The notes under the pieces are model-generated. The model was not told the DNA's origin and searched no databases. It worked only from the letters and a program-made list of their open reading frames with translations. Of a stretch of DNA of 64,000 nt, positions 8,369-16,521 are shown piece by piece (positions within the stretch are counted from its first letter, which is position 1; each line of letters begins with the position of its first letter). Position numbers and translations under genes: made by a program. Location of the stretch: assembly GCF_009792355.1 (NCBI RefSeq), contig NZ_CP047045.1, positions 558,001-622,000 on the forward strand, read 5' to 3'. The stretch comes from Terricaulis silvestris. Lineage in GTDB: Bacteria; Pseudomonadota; Alphaproteobacteria; Caulobacterales; Aquidulcibacteraceae.

Positions 8369-8737
8369 TTAGAGATGAATGACGCCGATGCGCGCCGCGT
8401 GTGCGACGACGTCGGTGCGGCCGGTCGCATCGAGCTTGTCGATGAGACGGCCGACATGAAACTTTACCGTGTGCGGTGAGATCCCGAGCCGTGCGGCAAT
8501 CTCCTTGTTTGACGCGCCTTCGGCCAGCAGCATCAGCACGTCGATCTCGCGCGCAGTGAAGATCTGGCCCGCAGCCGATGGCGGGGTGGCGATGATTGCT
8601 ACATCGGCAGCTTCGCCCGGCGAGGCGAGGCGAATGCCGGCGACGTTGGATAACAACCCCTCGAGGCGTTGGCGCATGGCCTCATCGCCAACAGCGATCT
8701 CGATGACGAGTGTGTCGGCGTCATGGTCCTCGCTCAA
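8369..8737 (-). CDS. LuxR-type HTH regulator lacking a receiver phosphorylation site
   Basis: 122 residues from a TTG at 8737. The C-terminal half is a LuxR/NarL HTH: FTAREIDVLMLLAEGASNKE, IAARLGISPHTVKFHVGRL, IDKLDATGRTDVV. The N-terminal 55 residues look like a shortened receiver-like alpha/beta segment (LVIEIAVGDEAMRQRLEGLL) with no phospho-acceptor Asp pocket. The TTG overlaps the stop of the upstream dead protease as TTGA (8734-8737), implying translational coupling. A longer in-frame reading from 8881 runs across the protease gene and is unlikely. It probably acts downstream of the protease-like partner. Confidence 0.85.
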   Translation of the reverse strand: MSEDHDADTLVIEIAVGDEAMRQRLEGLLSNVAGIRLASPGEAADVAIIATPPSAAGQIFTAREIDVLMLLAEGASNKEIAARLGISPHTVKFHVGRLIDKLDATGRTDVVAHAARIGVIHL

Positions 8738-9609
8738 GCGGCGGGCCTTTCTCCTACGGTCAGATTGACCGGGAGCTGCGCGCCGCCGCGACGCAGGCCT
8801 AGGACGATGGCCTGGCCGACGCTGTCGGCGCCCAAGCCGCGCAAGAGCGAGCCGATACTGGCGACGGGCTGGCCATCCCACGCTTCAATGATATCGCCTT
8901 GATGCACGCCTGCTCGCGCGCCGGGGCCGTCTGCATCCACATGGATGACGATCGCGCCGGTCTGTTGGGTCGCATCGAGCCGCACCGGCCGCAGTCCAAG
9001 GCCCAGATATCCCCGCGGCACCCGTCCCTTGGTTTCCAGAATGGGCGCAATGCGCGCAATGGTTTCCGCCGGAATGAGAAGGGTGCGCCGGCGCGGCCCG
9101 ATCGCCGCCATGCCGAGCGCTGCGCCTTCCGCATCGACGACAAGGCCGCCTTCGGCTTCACGCCGTATGGAAACGTCGAGTTCGAGGCGCGCATCAATTG
9201 CGCCGCCGCGCAAAGATCGCCACGCCGGGCCGCTGACGGCGATCATCCCAAGCGCCGGAAGCGCCGCGCCGTCGCGGGCGCCGATCGCCACAGCCAAGGC
9301 GCCCACGCGTGGGAGCTTCGCGGTAAAGCGAGTAGGCGCAGCGTTGCCGGTGTCCGTGCGCAACAGGGCGATGTTGGTTGAGGCGTCGCGCCCGACAAGA
9401 GTGGCGGGCTTAGCTACGCCATCGGCTGACTGCACTGATATGTCGCCTTCGCCCAAGCTCTCATCGGACGTGATAACAAGGCCGTCCTTCCACACAAACC
9501 CTGAACCACGTGTATGCTTGGAGTGAACGGAAACGACGGCAGCGCCGGCCTCGGCGACAAGCGTTGCCAGCACGTCTGAGAAAACGGAAAGTTGCAGCTG
9601 ATCGGCCAT
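8734..9609 (-). CDS. HtrA/S1C-like protein with degenerate catalytic triad, plus PDZ
   Basis: 291 residues: trypsin-like double barrel (about 20-190) and a C-terminal PDZ domain (YLGLGLRPVRLDA to ARAGVHQGDIIEAWDGQPVA). Compared with DegP-type proteases, the His position (TNNHV) reads ITSDES, the Asp position reads DASTNIALL and the GNSGG Ser reads REAEGGLVVD, so all three catalytic residues appear lost. No signal peptide from ATG 9609, so it is probably cytoplasmic. GGAG lies upstream of the ATG. The frame extends upstream to a TTG at 9768, but that part is not HtrA-like. It overlaps the LuxR gene and may be a ligand- or peptide-binding pseudoprotease. Confidence 0.85.
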   Translation of the reverse strand: MADQLQLSVFSDVLATLVAEAGAAVVSVHSKHTRGSGFVWKDGLVITSDESLGEGDISVQSADGVAKPATLVGRDASTNIALLRTDTGNAAPTRFTAKLPRVGALAVAIGARDGAALPALGMIAVSGPAWRSLRGGAIDARLELDVSIRREAEGGLVVDAEGAALGMAAIGPRRRTLLIPAETIARIAPILETKGRVPRGYLGLGLRPVRLDATQQTGAIVIHVDADGPGARAGVHQGDIIEAWDGQPVASIGSLLRGLGADSVGQAIVLGLRRGGAQLPVNLTVGERPAA

Positions 9610-9794
9610 AAGACAAAATCTCCAGATTGAGCCGCCAACCTGAAAGCGGGCCCACGAAAGCGCTACTGCCCAGATGGGTAGGATGCCCAAAGGCGCCATT
9701 GCCTTAGCTGCAAGAAGAGATGAACTTGACCAAAGCCACCGCGCATGCGCCGTGGCTGAAAAACGCAATTCTGCAGATCGTCGGAGGGCAAGCT

Positions 9795-10499
9795 ATGACG
9801 GCTAAGAAAGTCTGTGTTGTCGTTGGCGTCGGGCCCGGGAATGGCGCGGCTCTCGGCCGGCGCTTCGCCAAAGAAGGCTATGCGGTCGCTCTGCTGGCGC
9901 GGACAAGCGACACCAGCGGCCCGCTGGCGGCAAGCTTAGCCGATGCTCGCGCGTACAGTTGCGATGTGACGGATGCGACCTCTGTGGCGAGCGCCTTCGA
10001 TGCAATAGCGCGCGAGATGGGGCCGGTGCATACGCTTGTCTACAATGCGGGTTCCGGTGTGTTTGGCACTGTCGATGACATCGATCCCTCCGCGTTCGAG
10101 GGCGCCTTCCGCGTCAATGCGCTGGGCCTGTTGCTCGCGGCAAAGCAGGTGATAGCGTCTATGCGCGACAAAGGCGGTGGTAACATCGTGGTCGTTGGCG
10201 CCACCTCCTCGCGTCGCGGCGTTGCCCGTACTGCGGCGTTTGCGCCGGCCAAGGCGGCGCAGAAAAGTCTGGCTGAGTCGATGGCGCGCCATCTGTGGCC
10301 GCAGCGCATTCACGTTTGTCTGATCATTGTCGATGGCGTCGTCGATCTGCCTCGCACGCGCGCCATGATGAAGGACAAGCCAGATGACTTCTTCGTTGCG
10401 CCCGACGATCTGGCCGACACGGCGTTTCGTCTGACTGAGCAGCCTCGTTCGGCGTGGTCGTTCGAAGTCGAGGCCCGGCCTTTCAAGGAAAGCTGGTAG
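9795..10499 (+). CDS. SDR-like protein with Phe in place of catalytic Tyr
   Basis: 234-residue SDR-fold protein. The cofactor loop is VGPGNGAALGRRFA (glycine-rich but atypical), NAG is in LVYNAGSGVFG and a Ser is in VVGATSSRRG. The YxxxK position reads AAFAPAKAAQK, so the general-acid Tyr is Phe, as in the subgroup of SDR family NAD(P)-dependent proteins that start VVGVGPGNG. Whether it still reduces a substrate is unclear. ATG 9795 with GGAGGG upstream is preferred over an in-frame ATG at 9720. It is divergent from the dead-protease/LuxR pair and may be their target. Confidence 0.85.
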   Translation: MTAKKVCVVVGVGPGNGAALGRRFAKEGYAVALLARTSDTSGPLAASLADARAYSCDVTDATSVASAFDAIAREMGPVHTLVYNAGSGVFGTVDDIDPSAFEGAFRVNALGLLLAAKQVIASMRDKGGGNIVVVGATSSRRGVARTAAFAPAKAAQKSLAESMARHLWPQRIHVCLIIVDGVVDLPRTRAMMKDKPDDFFVAPDDLADTAFRLTEQPRSAWSFEVEARPFKESW

Positions 10500-10714
10500 G
10501 GCAGGGCGTGAGCGGCTGAAACCACCACGTATGTGCGCAGGCGAAGTTCGCACGGAGGATGCTCTGGCGAGAAGCAGATCAAGTATTGTCGCTACATCCT
10601 CCATTGAGCCGGCGCGAACAACGCTGCGCCTGGCAGCGTTTGCGGCAACAGCGCGATCAGGTTTAGTCGCGCCGCGGCCTCGCAGATGCTTCGAAAAATG
10701 TCGCAAGCCTTGTC

Positions 10715-11914
10715 CTAGTCGGTTGGACAGGGCGCGGCGTCGGGTGTGGTGGCGGGCGGCGTCGTAAGTTGCGCGCGAGCGATGGCGGCATGGAGATCGA
10801 GCCAAATGTGACTCTCTGATGCACAGCGGCGACCGTATTGGAACAATGCGCTCATCGACGACCGGTCGAAGCCGAGCGGACCAGCGTAGGGATATTCAGG
10901 AGGAATGGCGGTAAACCGAAGGTGCATACCGTTGCGGCGCGCGAAGGCGTCCGTTTCTTCCAGTGACGTGCGCGAGTAGTGCATCAACACGGTGGCGAAG
11001 GCGCGGCTGGCGATCGCGGAGGTGTTCATCGGCGTCGTGCGCGAGGTGAACGCAAGTTGGCCGTTGTCAATCACGTAGATGTTGGCGCCGTGAAGGATCG
11101 CGGGCGCCGCGCTCGTCGTTACGAGGTCTGGTGAGACGAAAAACGGCAGCGAGGCGCCGCCGTCGACGTGCATTTCGGCGAAGGCTCGCTCGCCGTCTTG
11201 GATTTCGATCATAACGGGTGGGAAGAGCCCGGGAATGCTGGCCGAAGCGAGCACCACCTCTCGAAACAATCGATGACCATTGGCGCCGCCTTGGGCGGCG
11301 ATCGCGCTCATGTTCCAGATCACCGTTTCTCCGCGATCGAGATCGGTCGTGGTGATAACCAAGAGGCGCCCCGTCTCCGATGCGCGGGCGACAGCATCGA
11401 TAATGTCGTCTGTCATAAAACGGTCGACCAGGTTGCGCAGGCGTCGACCATCGAAGATGCCGATGCGAAAGAGTGCGCCCAAGCCGATCGGGCGCGTCAG
11501 TTGACCAACGCCTTCCGAACCCTCGGCGAGAAGTTCGTCATGGTCGGATCCCAAAAACGCGATTGGCGCGATCAGCGCGCCGGTCGAGACGCCGGTGACG
11601 ATCTCAAATTGTGGCCGCGTATGCGCCTCGGTCATGCCGACGAGGACGCCCGCGCCGTATGTGCCGCCAGCGCCGCCGCCCGATATGGAAAGAACGTCGA
11701 ACGAGCCGTCAGTGACCGCTGCTGCCGCGCGTCCGCCCCAGGCGGAAACATACGCTTGGTAGGCGGCGCGGTTCATGGGATCGGCGCGAACCGGGGTATC
11801 GAAGCCGGGCAGCGTCGGAGATAACGCCGCCGTCGGAGCTTCTACGCGCGGTGCGGTCACGCACGACGCACCGAGCAGTGCAGGAAGCAAAGCGAAGAGA
11901 GAGCGGCGCCTCAT
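10715..11914 (-). CDS. Patatin-like phospholipase, predicted lipoprotein
   Basis: 399-residue patatin-domain esterase. The N-terminus LFALLPALLGASC is a lipobox, so lipid anchoring at the membrane is likely. The oxyanion loop SISGGGAGGTYGAG, nucleophile Ser in EIVTGVSTGALIAP and Asp in HVDGGASLPFF form the Ser-Asp dyad. Length about 400 is normal for bacterial secreted patatins. It cleaves acyl ester bonds of phospholipids or other lipids; the actual substrate is unknown. It lies 126 bp downstream of a SnoaL-like gene on the same strand. Confidence 0.92.
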   Translation of the reverse strand: MRRRSLFALLPALLGASCVTAPRVEAPTAALSPTLPGFDTPVRADPMNRAAYQAYVSAWGGRAAAAVTDGSFDVLSISGGGAGGTYGAGVLVGMTEAHTRPQFEIVTGVSTGALIAPIAFLGSDHDELLAEGSEGVGQLTRPIGLGALFRIGIFDGRRLRNLVDRFMTDDIIDAVARASETGRLLVITTTDLDRGETVIWNMSAIAAQGGANGHRLFREVVLASASIPGLFPPVMIEIQDGERAFAEMHVDGGASLPFFVSPDLVTTSAAPAILHGANIYVIDNGQLAFTSRTTPMNTSAIASRAFATVLMHYSRTSLEETDAFARRNGMHLRFTAIPPEYPYAGPLGFDRSSMSALFQYGRRCASESHIWLDLHAAIARAQLTTPPATTPDAAPCPTD

Positions 11915-12040
11915 GCGCCGCTGTCCTGGATGTTGTCGATCGTCACCATCGGTTCGCCGGCGAGAATTAGGCCGGACCTTGCGCTGGGATTAGTCCGGCT
12001 GAGAGGAACGCAGCGTCCCATTTGTGGAACGCTCTGCCAT

Positions 12041-12613
12041 TTAGCCACGGGCCCTGGCGACCGCCGAGGCAAAGTCGGGCGTTATTCCCATTTGAGCGTA
12101 GATGGTATTGACGAGGATGTAGCAGTCGAACCTCTCGATCTTGCCGTCGCGCAGATACCAGAAGTCGGCGCCCGGCGCGTCGATCCGCGCCCCCGTCGGT
12201 GGAACGATCCCGGCGGGCGTTTCGAGGGCCCTTGAGAAAGTGCCCTGAATCGAAAGTTCGATGGCGACGGTGTCGCCTGCCACATTCACCCGATGAAGCA
12301 CCCGATGAACATCGGGGAGGAAACGCGCGACGAGATGGAGGATGTCGCCGAGATGCTCGCCGCGAAACGTGTCGTTGCCTGCAGCGCTTGGCCCAATCCC
12401 CGCGTGGCCCAGATTGATCACGGCATCGTCGGCGAAAAGGGCGATGAAACCCGGTACATCAAAGACGTTCCCTTCCGCTGTCTGATAGGCACGCCGGACG
12501 ATCGCTTCGTTGTCGTGCGTTGCGGCCGGTTGCGCGCACGCGGCTGTGGCGATGAGAGGTGAGGTGAGCGCGGCGCCGACAAGTGCGCGTCGGTTCATCG
12601 GTTCATTCATCAC
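12041..12613 (-). CDS. Exported SnoaL/NTF2-like protein
   Basis: 190 residues. The N-terminus MNRRALVGAALTSPLIATAA is a signal peptide with a twin-Arg-like start and cleavage near ACAQP. The mature part is one SnoaL-like domain: IVRRAYQTAEGNVFDVPGFI, LFADDAVINLGHAG, TFRGEHLGDILHLVARFLPD, FWYLRDGKIERFDCY. Function unknown; such proteins are often putative isomerases or binding proteins. The ATG at 12613 or the internal ATG at 12598 could be used. It is 40 bp after the isochorismatase gene and probably in its operon. Confidence 0.85.
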   Translation of the reverse strand: MMNEPMNRRALVGAALTSPLIATAACAQPAATHDNEAIVRRAYQTAEGNVFDVPGFIALFADDAVINLGHAGIGPSAAGNDTFRGEHLGDILHLVARFLPDVHRVLHRVNVAGDTVAIELSIQGTFSRALETPAGIVPPTGARIDAPGADFWYLRDGKIERFDCYILVNTIYAQMGITPDFASAVARARG

Positions 12614-12653
12614 ACACTCCTCCGCAGTCGCGTTGATTGCCGATCGCCCCGCG

Positions 12654-13370
12654 TTATCTCCGCCGGGCGCGTGCGCGGAACATCGCGAGGAATTCCCGCG
12701 AGGTCATCGAACGCGCAACGAAGGGATAGAGGACGCCGACCATCTGTTGTGTGAGCGGCGGGCTCCCGGCCACCACCGCATCGGTCATGGCGTACATGCG
12801 ATAGCCAAGGTCAAAACCCGCCAGCAAGGTCGCATAGACGCACATGTCCGCCGTAAAGCCCGCGACGGCGACATTGTGGATGCCGCGCGACTTCAGAAAG
12901 AAGTCGAGGGGATTGCTGCCGAAGCCCGACATCGTTTTGCGGTCAGGAAAGACTACATCGCTGTCGTGGCGGATGGGCGCGTAGAGCTGTGCGCCTACGC
13001 TGCTGGATTTGAAGGCCTGCCACTGGACGGCGTTGCGATGAAATGTGGCGCCGTTGCCCATGTCCACTTCACGGTAGTCATCGGTGTAACCTTCCGTGAC
13101 GTGGATCACCTGGATCCCCCGCTCGCGGGCGCCGTTTACCAGAGCGAGCGAATTTTCGATCATGTGCGTGGCGCGGAACTGCTCGGCGAATGCCGCGTAG
13201 CCAGAACCTTCCGGTGACGCAAAGTTGTTCTGGAAATCGACCATGACCACGGCGGCCTCACCGGGCGTCAAGCTCTCGTCGACTGTCTGCGCCTCGCTGG
13301 ATGATGCAAGGCCCATCGCCGTGATGGAGGCGAGGCCGGCCGGAACAACGGCACGGCGGGTTATCGACAT
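12654..13370 (-). CDS. Exported isochorismatase-family cysteine hydrolase
   Basis: 238 residues from ATG 13370 (AAGGAG upstream; a longer frame from 13478 is not used). MSITRRAVVPAGLASITAMG is a Tat-type signal peptide. Catalytic residues of the family are visible: Asp in AVVMVDFQNNF, Lys in FPDRKTMSGFG and the nucleophile Cys in VAGFTADMCVYAT. These enzymes hydrolyse amides, vinyl ethers or nicotinamide-like compounds; here a periplasmic location is predicted. It is the first gene of a likely unit with the SnoaL gene and the patatin. Confidence 0.9.
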   Translation of the reverse strand: MSITRRAVVPAGLASITAMGLASSSEAQTVDESLTPGEAAVVMVDFQNNFASPEGSGYAAFAEQFRATHMIENSLALVNGARERGIQVIHVTEGYTDDYREVDMGNGATFHRNAVQWQAFKSSSVGAQLYAPIRHDSDVVFPDRKTMSGFGSNPLDFFLKSRGIHNVAVAGFTADMCVYATLLAGFDLGYRMYAMTDAVVAGSPPLTQQMVGVLYPFVARSMTSREFLAMFRARARRR

Positions 13371-13489
13371 CGCGAACTCCTTGGTTTCCGGCGACCTCGC
13401 CGTGATCTCAACTAGGGCTTTGCGCGCCTGCGTTTGCGCCTGCGGGCCGGGCTCAACCAGATTGCTTTCGCGCGCCACGGGGCAACGAG

Positions 13490-13520
13490 TCTTTCCCGCA
13501 ATTGCTGAAGTTTTGACCGC
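13490..13520 (-). repeat. 31-bp dispersed repeat, copy A
   Basis: Read on the minus strand it starts GCGGTCAAAAC and ends GCGGGAAAGA. It matches copies at 14622, 25753 and 27203. On the opposite strand it can encode FPAIAEVLTA. It lies between genes. Confidence 0.7.
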
Positions 13521-13616
13521 TTTCGCGCGCAGCGCGCTACTTTGATCCCAGCCCCTGCTGCGCGTGTTGTCTTGGGGTCATCGGTTTGTTCGTCGATGAC
13601 GCGAACGCCCTCGAGA

Positions 13617-13680
13617 ACCGTCTTCTGCACAGAGTGCATGGCGTCACCGACACGATTGCCGCTGCGATGACGATCAAGTC
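13617..13680 (-). pseudogene. Remnant of an MFS transporter C-terminus
   Basis: About 64 bp closely resemble the 3' end of the MFS gene at 14788-14850: minus-strand GTCATCGCAGC, GTGTCGGTGA and GTGCAGAAGACGGT are shared. The remnant reads LIVIAAAIVSV, then after a frameshift MHSVQKTV, against YIVIAATLVSV and YFVQKTV in the intact gene. Both lie downstream of a copy of the 31-bp repeat on the plus strand, so a module of repeat plus MFS tail seems to have been duplicated and decayed. Confidence 0.6.
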
Positions 13681-13685
13681 GGGCT

Positions 13686-14558
13686 CTACGCACTCTTCAG
13701 AAATGCGTCCCAATCCAGCGCCGTCACCCAGGACTCAAAGGTTTGAAACGTGACATCGGGAAACTCGCGGCGGAGCGAGGCGCGATCCACAGTAAAGCCG
13801 ATGCGGTCAAACCATTCGTACATCTTGGCAGCATCCTCGCCCATGCCTTTACGGATGACATCGAGCGGAACCTGATAGTAGGTGAAGGTGCGCCCGGCGA
13901 CACGCGAGAGAATATCGACGACGTCATTTCCCGTAAGCTCGTCGCCCGCTAGGTCAAAGCGCTTGCCTGTGAAGCGACCGGCGTCCTCGAGAACACGAAC
14001 AGCGACCGCCCCGATGTCCGCGACGGCGATTTGTGCGAGCGCCCTCGTCGGCGGGAGCGCCGACGCGTACGTCCCTTGAGCGAGCTGCTCCTTACCGAAG
14101 GTGAGATTGTCCATAAAGTAGACCGGCGCGAGGATCGTTGCGCGCGCGCCGATCTCGGCAATGTGCTTTTCGACTTCGTACTTGCTGTCAAAGTGCGGAA
14201 CGCCCGTCTGTTGGTTGGCGGAGCCGACGGAATTGAAGACAAGATGCACGTCTGCCGCCTTTGCGGCGTCTGCGGCGGCGATGCCTTGTCGTGTCTCGGC
14301 GTCAGCGCCTCCTCCGAACGGCGTCGTCACGGCGAAGAGAGACGTCGCGCCTTCAAGCGCATTCTTGATCGCCGCCTCGTCGTCGAGCGACGCTGCAACG
14401 AGCGTCGCCCCGGCATCCGCGAGCGCCTTCGCGCGGCTTGAGCTGGGATCACGGGTCACCGCGCGGACTTTGTGGCCTCGCCCGAGGAGGTCCCGCGCGA
14501 CGGCGCCACCTTGATTGCCGGTGGACCCCATGACGACGACGGTGAGCTCATGCCCCAT
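13686..14558 (-). CDS. NmrA-like NAD(P)-binding protein
   Basis: 290 residues from ATG 14558 (AAGGAA upstream). An atypical SDR of the NmrA/HSCARG type: TVVVMGSTGNQGGAVARDLL is the GxxGxxG dinucleotide site, AVTRDP follows beta2, and LVFNSVGSANQQTGVPHFDS and YEVEKHI replace the classical YxxxK. The C-terminal part (LSRVAGRTFTYYQVPLDVIR) is family-typical. Relatives are redox sensors or quinone/isoflavone-type reductases. It lies between the two duplicated repeat/MFS-tail segments. Substrate unknown. Confidence 0.9.
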   Translation of the reverse strand: MGHELTVVVMGSTGNQGGAVARDLLGRGHKVRAVTRDPSSSRAKALADAGATLVAASLDDEAAIKNALEGATSLFAVTTPFGGGADAETRQGIAAADAAKAADVHLVFNSVGSANQQTGVPHFDSKYEVEKHIAEIGARATILAPVYFMDNLTFGKEQLAQGTYASALPPTRALAQIAVADIGAVAVRVLEDAGRFTGKRFDLAGDELTGNDVVDILSRVAGRTFTYYQVPLDVIRKGMGEDAAKMYEWFDRIGFTVDRASLRREFPDVTFQTFESWVTALDWDAFLKSA

Positions 14559-14621
14559 CTTCTGGTTCCTTTCCGCAACGGTCGCTGAGGCCAACAAATT
14601 TCTCGCGCGAAGGGCCACGAG

Positions 14622-14652
14622 TCTTTCCCGCGATTGCTATTGTTTTGACCGC
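14622..14652 (-). repeat. 31-bp dispersed repeat, copy B
   Basis: Minus strand: starts GCGGTCAAAAC and ends CGCGGGAAAGA. Its flank GACTCGT (just outside) is also shared with copy A. On the plus strand it reads FPAIAIVLTAF, followed by hydrophobic codons in shifting frames, as if a membrane-protein gene had decayed here. Confidence 0.7.
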
Positions 14653-14750
14653 TTTTTGGACGAACGCCTCTCAGCAGGCTCGTTGGCCTCGTCGTGTTCG
14701 CCTTCATTCATGGAATGCTGCCGACGATGCTGGGACATGCCATTGCGTCG

Positions 14751-16022
14751 TCAGGCAGCTTCCGCCACAGCTCCTGCCTGCAGTGTCACCGTCTTCTGCA
14801 CAAAATACATCGCGATCACCGACACGAGTGTCGCTGCGATGACAATGTAGCCAAGCCAATCGAAGCGTATCAGCGAGCCGTCCGGGTTCTGCGCGATGAT
14901 CGCCGCCGCGAGGACCGAGGCAAGCCCGCCCGAGAGCTGCTGTAGTGACGCGGTAACGGCGTTGAAGGAACCGCGCTGGCCTTCATCGGGGAGGGCGGAC
15001 ATCAGCGCCTGCGACGGGATCATGAACGAGAAGAGACCAACGAACATGAGTACGTTGACGACGATCACGGTGGCGAGCGAGACATGCCCGAGGTTTGTGT
15101 AGATCACCACCATGATGCTCGAGACAACGGCGCCGAAGACGAAGGTCGGGTACTTGCCGAGCTTGTCACTCACGACGCCGACAATAGGTCCGGTGACGAT
15201 GCCGAAGAGTCCCGCGACCAGATAGATGATTGGCAGCTGCGCCATGTCGATACCCAGATTGCGCACGATGTAAGCGCTGCCGAAGGGCATCAGCATGTAG
15301 CCGCCGGTCGCCAAAAGCGTTGTCACCGCGAAGGCTAGCCGGTAGCGCGGCTGTCGCACGGTTGCGATCAGATGCCGGAATGGGCTCTCACCACGTTGCA
15401 GGCGCAGGTGAGCATTGACGGGCTCCATCGCGACGACGATGCCGGTGATCGCGAGGACCGACAGGGCGACAATCGCTAGGAAGGAGGCATGCCAGCTCCA
15501 GTGATTAGTGAGGTAGAGACCGACCGGAATGCCGAGAACCTGGCTGGCGGCGAAGGCGGTCTGAACAAACCCCATGGCGCGGCCGCGCATCTGCAGCGGA
15601 AATCTGTCGGTGATCACGGCGAGCACGACCGAGCCGATAACGCCGCTGAAGAGCCCCGTCACGATCCGCCCGACGAGTAGCACCTCGTAGCTCGCCGCCA
15701 TTGCGCACAGCACCGTGCCGAGGGCGAAACCCACATAGAGGAAGAGCAGTAGGCGCTTGCGATCAAAGCGATCGGCAAAGCCGGCGGCAAGAATACCGGA
15801 AATGCCCGCACTAAACGCATAGGCAGAGACCGCGACGCCAAATTGTCCCGCCGATATGTGGAGCGAGGGCATCAGGATGGCGCCGAGCGGCGACATGATC
15901 GTGAAGTCGAGGATGATCGTAAACTGCGTGAGCGCCAAGAGCACGATCAAGAGCGATTGGTAGCCCGAAAAGCGCTCACTCTTTTGGGGGACGACCAGAG
16001 TCGCCAAGGTTTGGTCCGTCAT
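14751..16022 (-). CDS. MFS transporter (DHA1-like)
   Basis: 423 residues with about 12 hydrophobic segments. The first is LIVLLALTQFTIILDFTIMS, followed by the motif-A-like GFADRFDRKRLL after TM2 and RIVTGLFSGVIGSVVLAVIT at TM4. The second half contains TGPIVGVVSDKLGKYP, the motif-A copy. The length fits DHA1 drug/sugar exporters such as AraJ/YdhP types. Substrate unknown; in this context efflux of a toxic metabolite is plausible. It is 15 bp after the SnoaL gene at 16038 and is the last gene of the pirin-SnoaL-OsmC-SnoaL-MFS run. Confidence 0.92.
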   Translation of the reverse strand: MTDQTLATLVVPQKSERFSGYQSLLIVLLALTQFTIILDFTIMSPLGAILMPSLHISAGQFGVAVSAYAFSAGISGILAAGFADRFDRKRLLLFLYVGFALGTVLCAMAASYEVLLVGRIVTGLFSGVIGSVVLAVITDRFPLQMRGRAMGFVQTAFAASQVLGIPVGLYLTNHWSWHASFLAIVALSVLAITGIVVAMEPVNAHLRLQRGESPFRHLIATVRQPRYRLAFAVTTLLATGGYMLMPFGSAYIVRNLGIDMAQLPIIYLVAGLFGIVTGPIVGVVSDKLGKYPTFVFGAVVSSIMVVIYTNLGHVSLATVIVVNVLMFVGLFSFMIPSQALMSALPDEGQRGSFNAVTASLQQLSGGLASVLAAAIIAQNPDGSLIRFDWLGYIVIAATLVSVIAMYFVQKTVTLQAGAVAEAA

Positions 16023-16037
16023 GTGTGAAAGCTTCTT

Positions 16038-16493
16038 CTAAAGCGTCCGTTCCTCGATCCAATCGACGTAGAGAAGGCGTTCGGCGAAGAGCCACGCGCC
16101 GCCGATCTTGGCGAAAGTGTCGTGATAGCGGAGGGTGGCGATCATCATGCGCCGCTGATCGCCATCGACGGTGAGGTGATGGGCGAGGCAATAGCCGCCG
16201 CCCGTCGCCTCGTTCGGGTTGAGCGAAAAGATCGTGTACTGGCCCATGAAGTGAAACGTCGCGGCATACTTGTTCAAGTCCGCAAAGACGGGGGCGAGCG
16301 CCTCGCGCGAGGTCAGTTCCTGCGTGGGTGTCGCATTCTTGGCGTCCATGAAGACGACGAAATGCGTGTCCGGCGTGAAGAGCGCCATCTGCGCTTGAGC
16401 ATCGCGACGGTCGGCGCAATAGGCGTACCGGTCCACGACATCGCGGATCGCGACGCGATCGGCGGCTTCGGCTTGAGATATTGATGCCTGCAT
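16038..16493 (-). CDS. SnoaL-like (SnoaL_4) protein
   Basis: 151 residues, single SnoaL_4-type NTF2 domain. The starting helix ADRVAIRDVVDRYAYCADRR is characteristic of this group, followed by ALFTPDTHFVVFMDAK, the core FHFMGQYTIFSL and the closing RYHDTFAKIGGAWLFAERLL. Relatives include dehydratases and ring-hydroxylating beta-subunit-like folds. It is cytoplasmic and sits between OsmC (28 bp) and MFS (15 bp), so co-transcription is likely. Confidence 0.9.
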   Translation of the reverse strand: MQASISQAEAADRVAIRDVVDRYAYCADRRDAQAQMALFTPDTHFVVFMDAKNATPTQELTSREALAPVFADLNKYAATFHFMGQYTIFSLNPNEATGGGYCLAHHLTVDGDQRRMMIATLRYHDTFAKIGGAWLFAERLLYVDWIEERTL

Positions 16494-16521
16494 CGTTGTG
16501 CCTTTCGTCGGTGCGCGCGCT

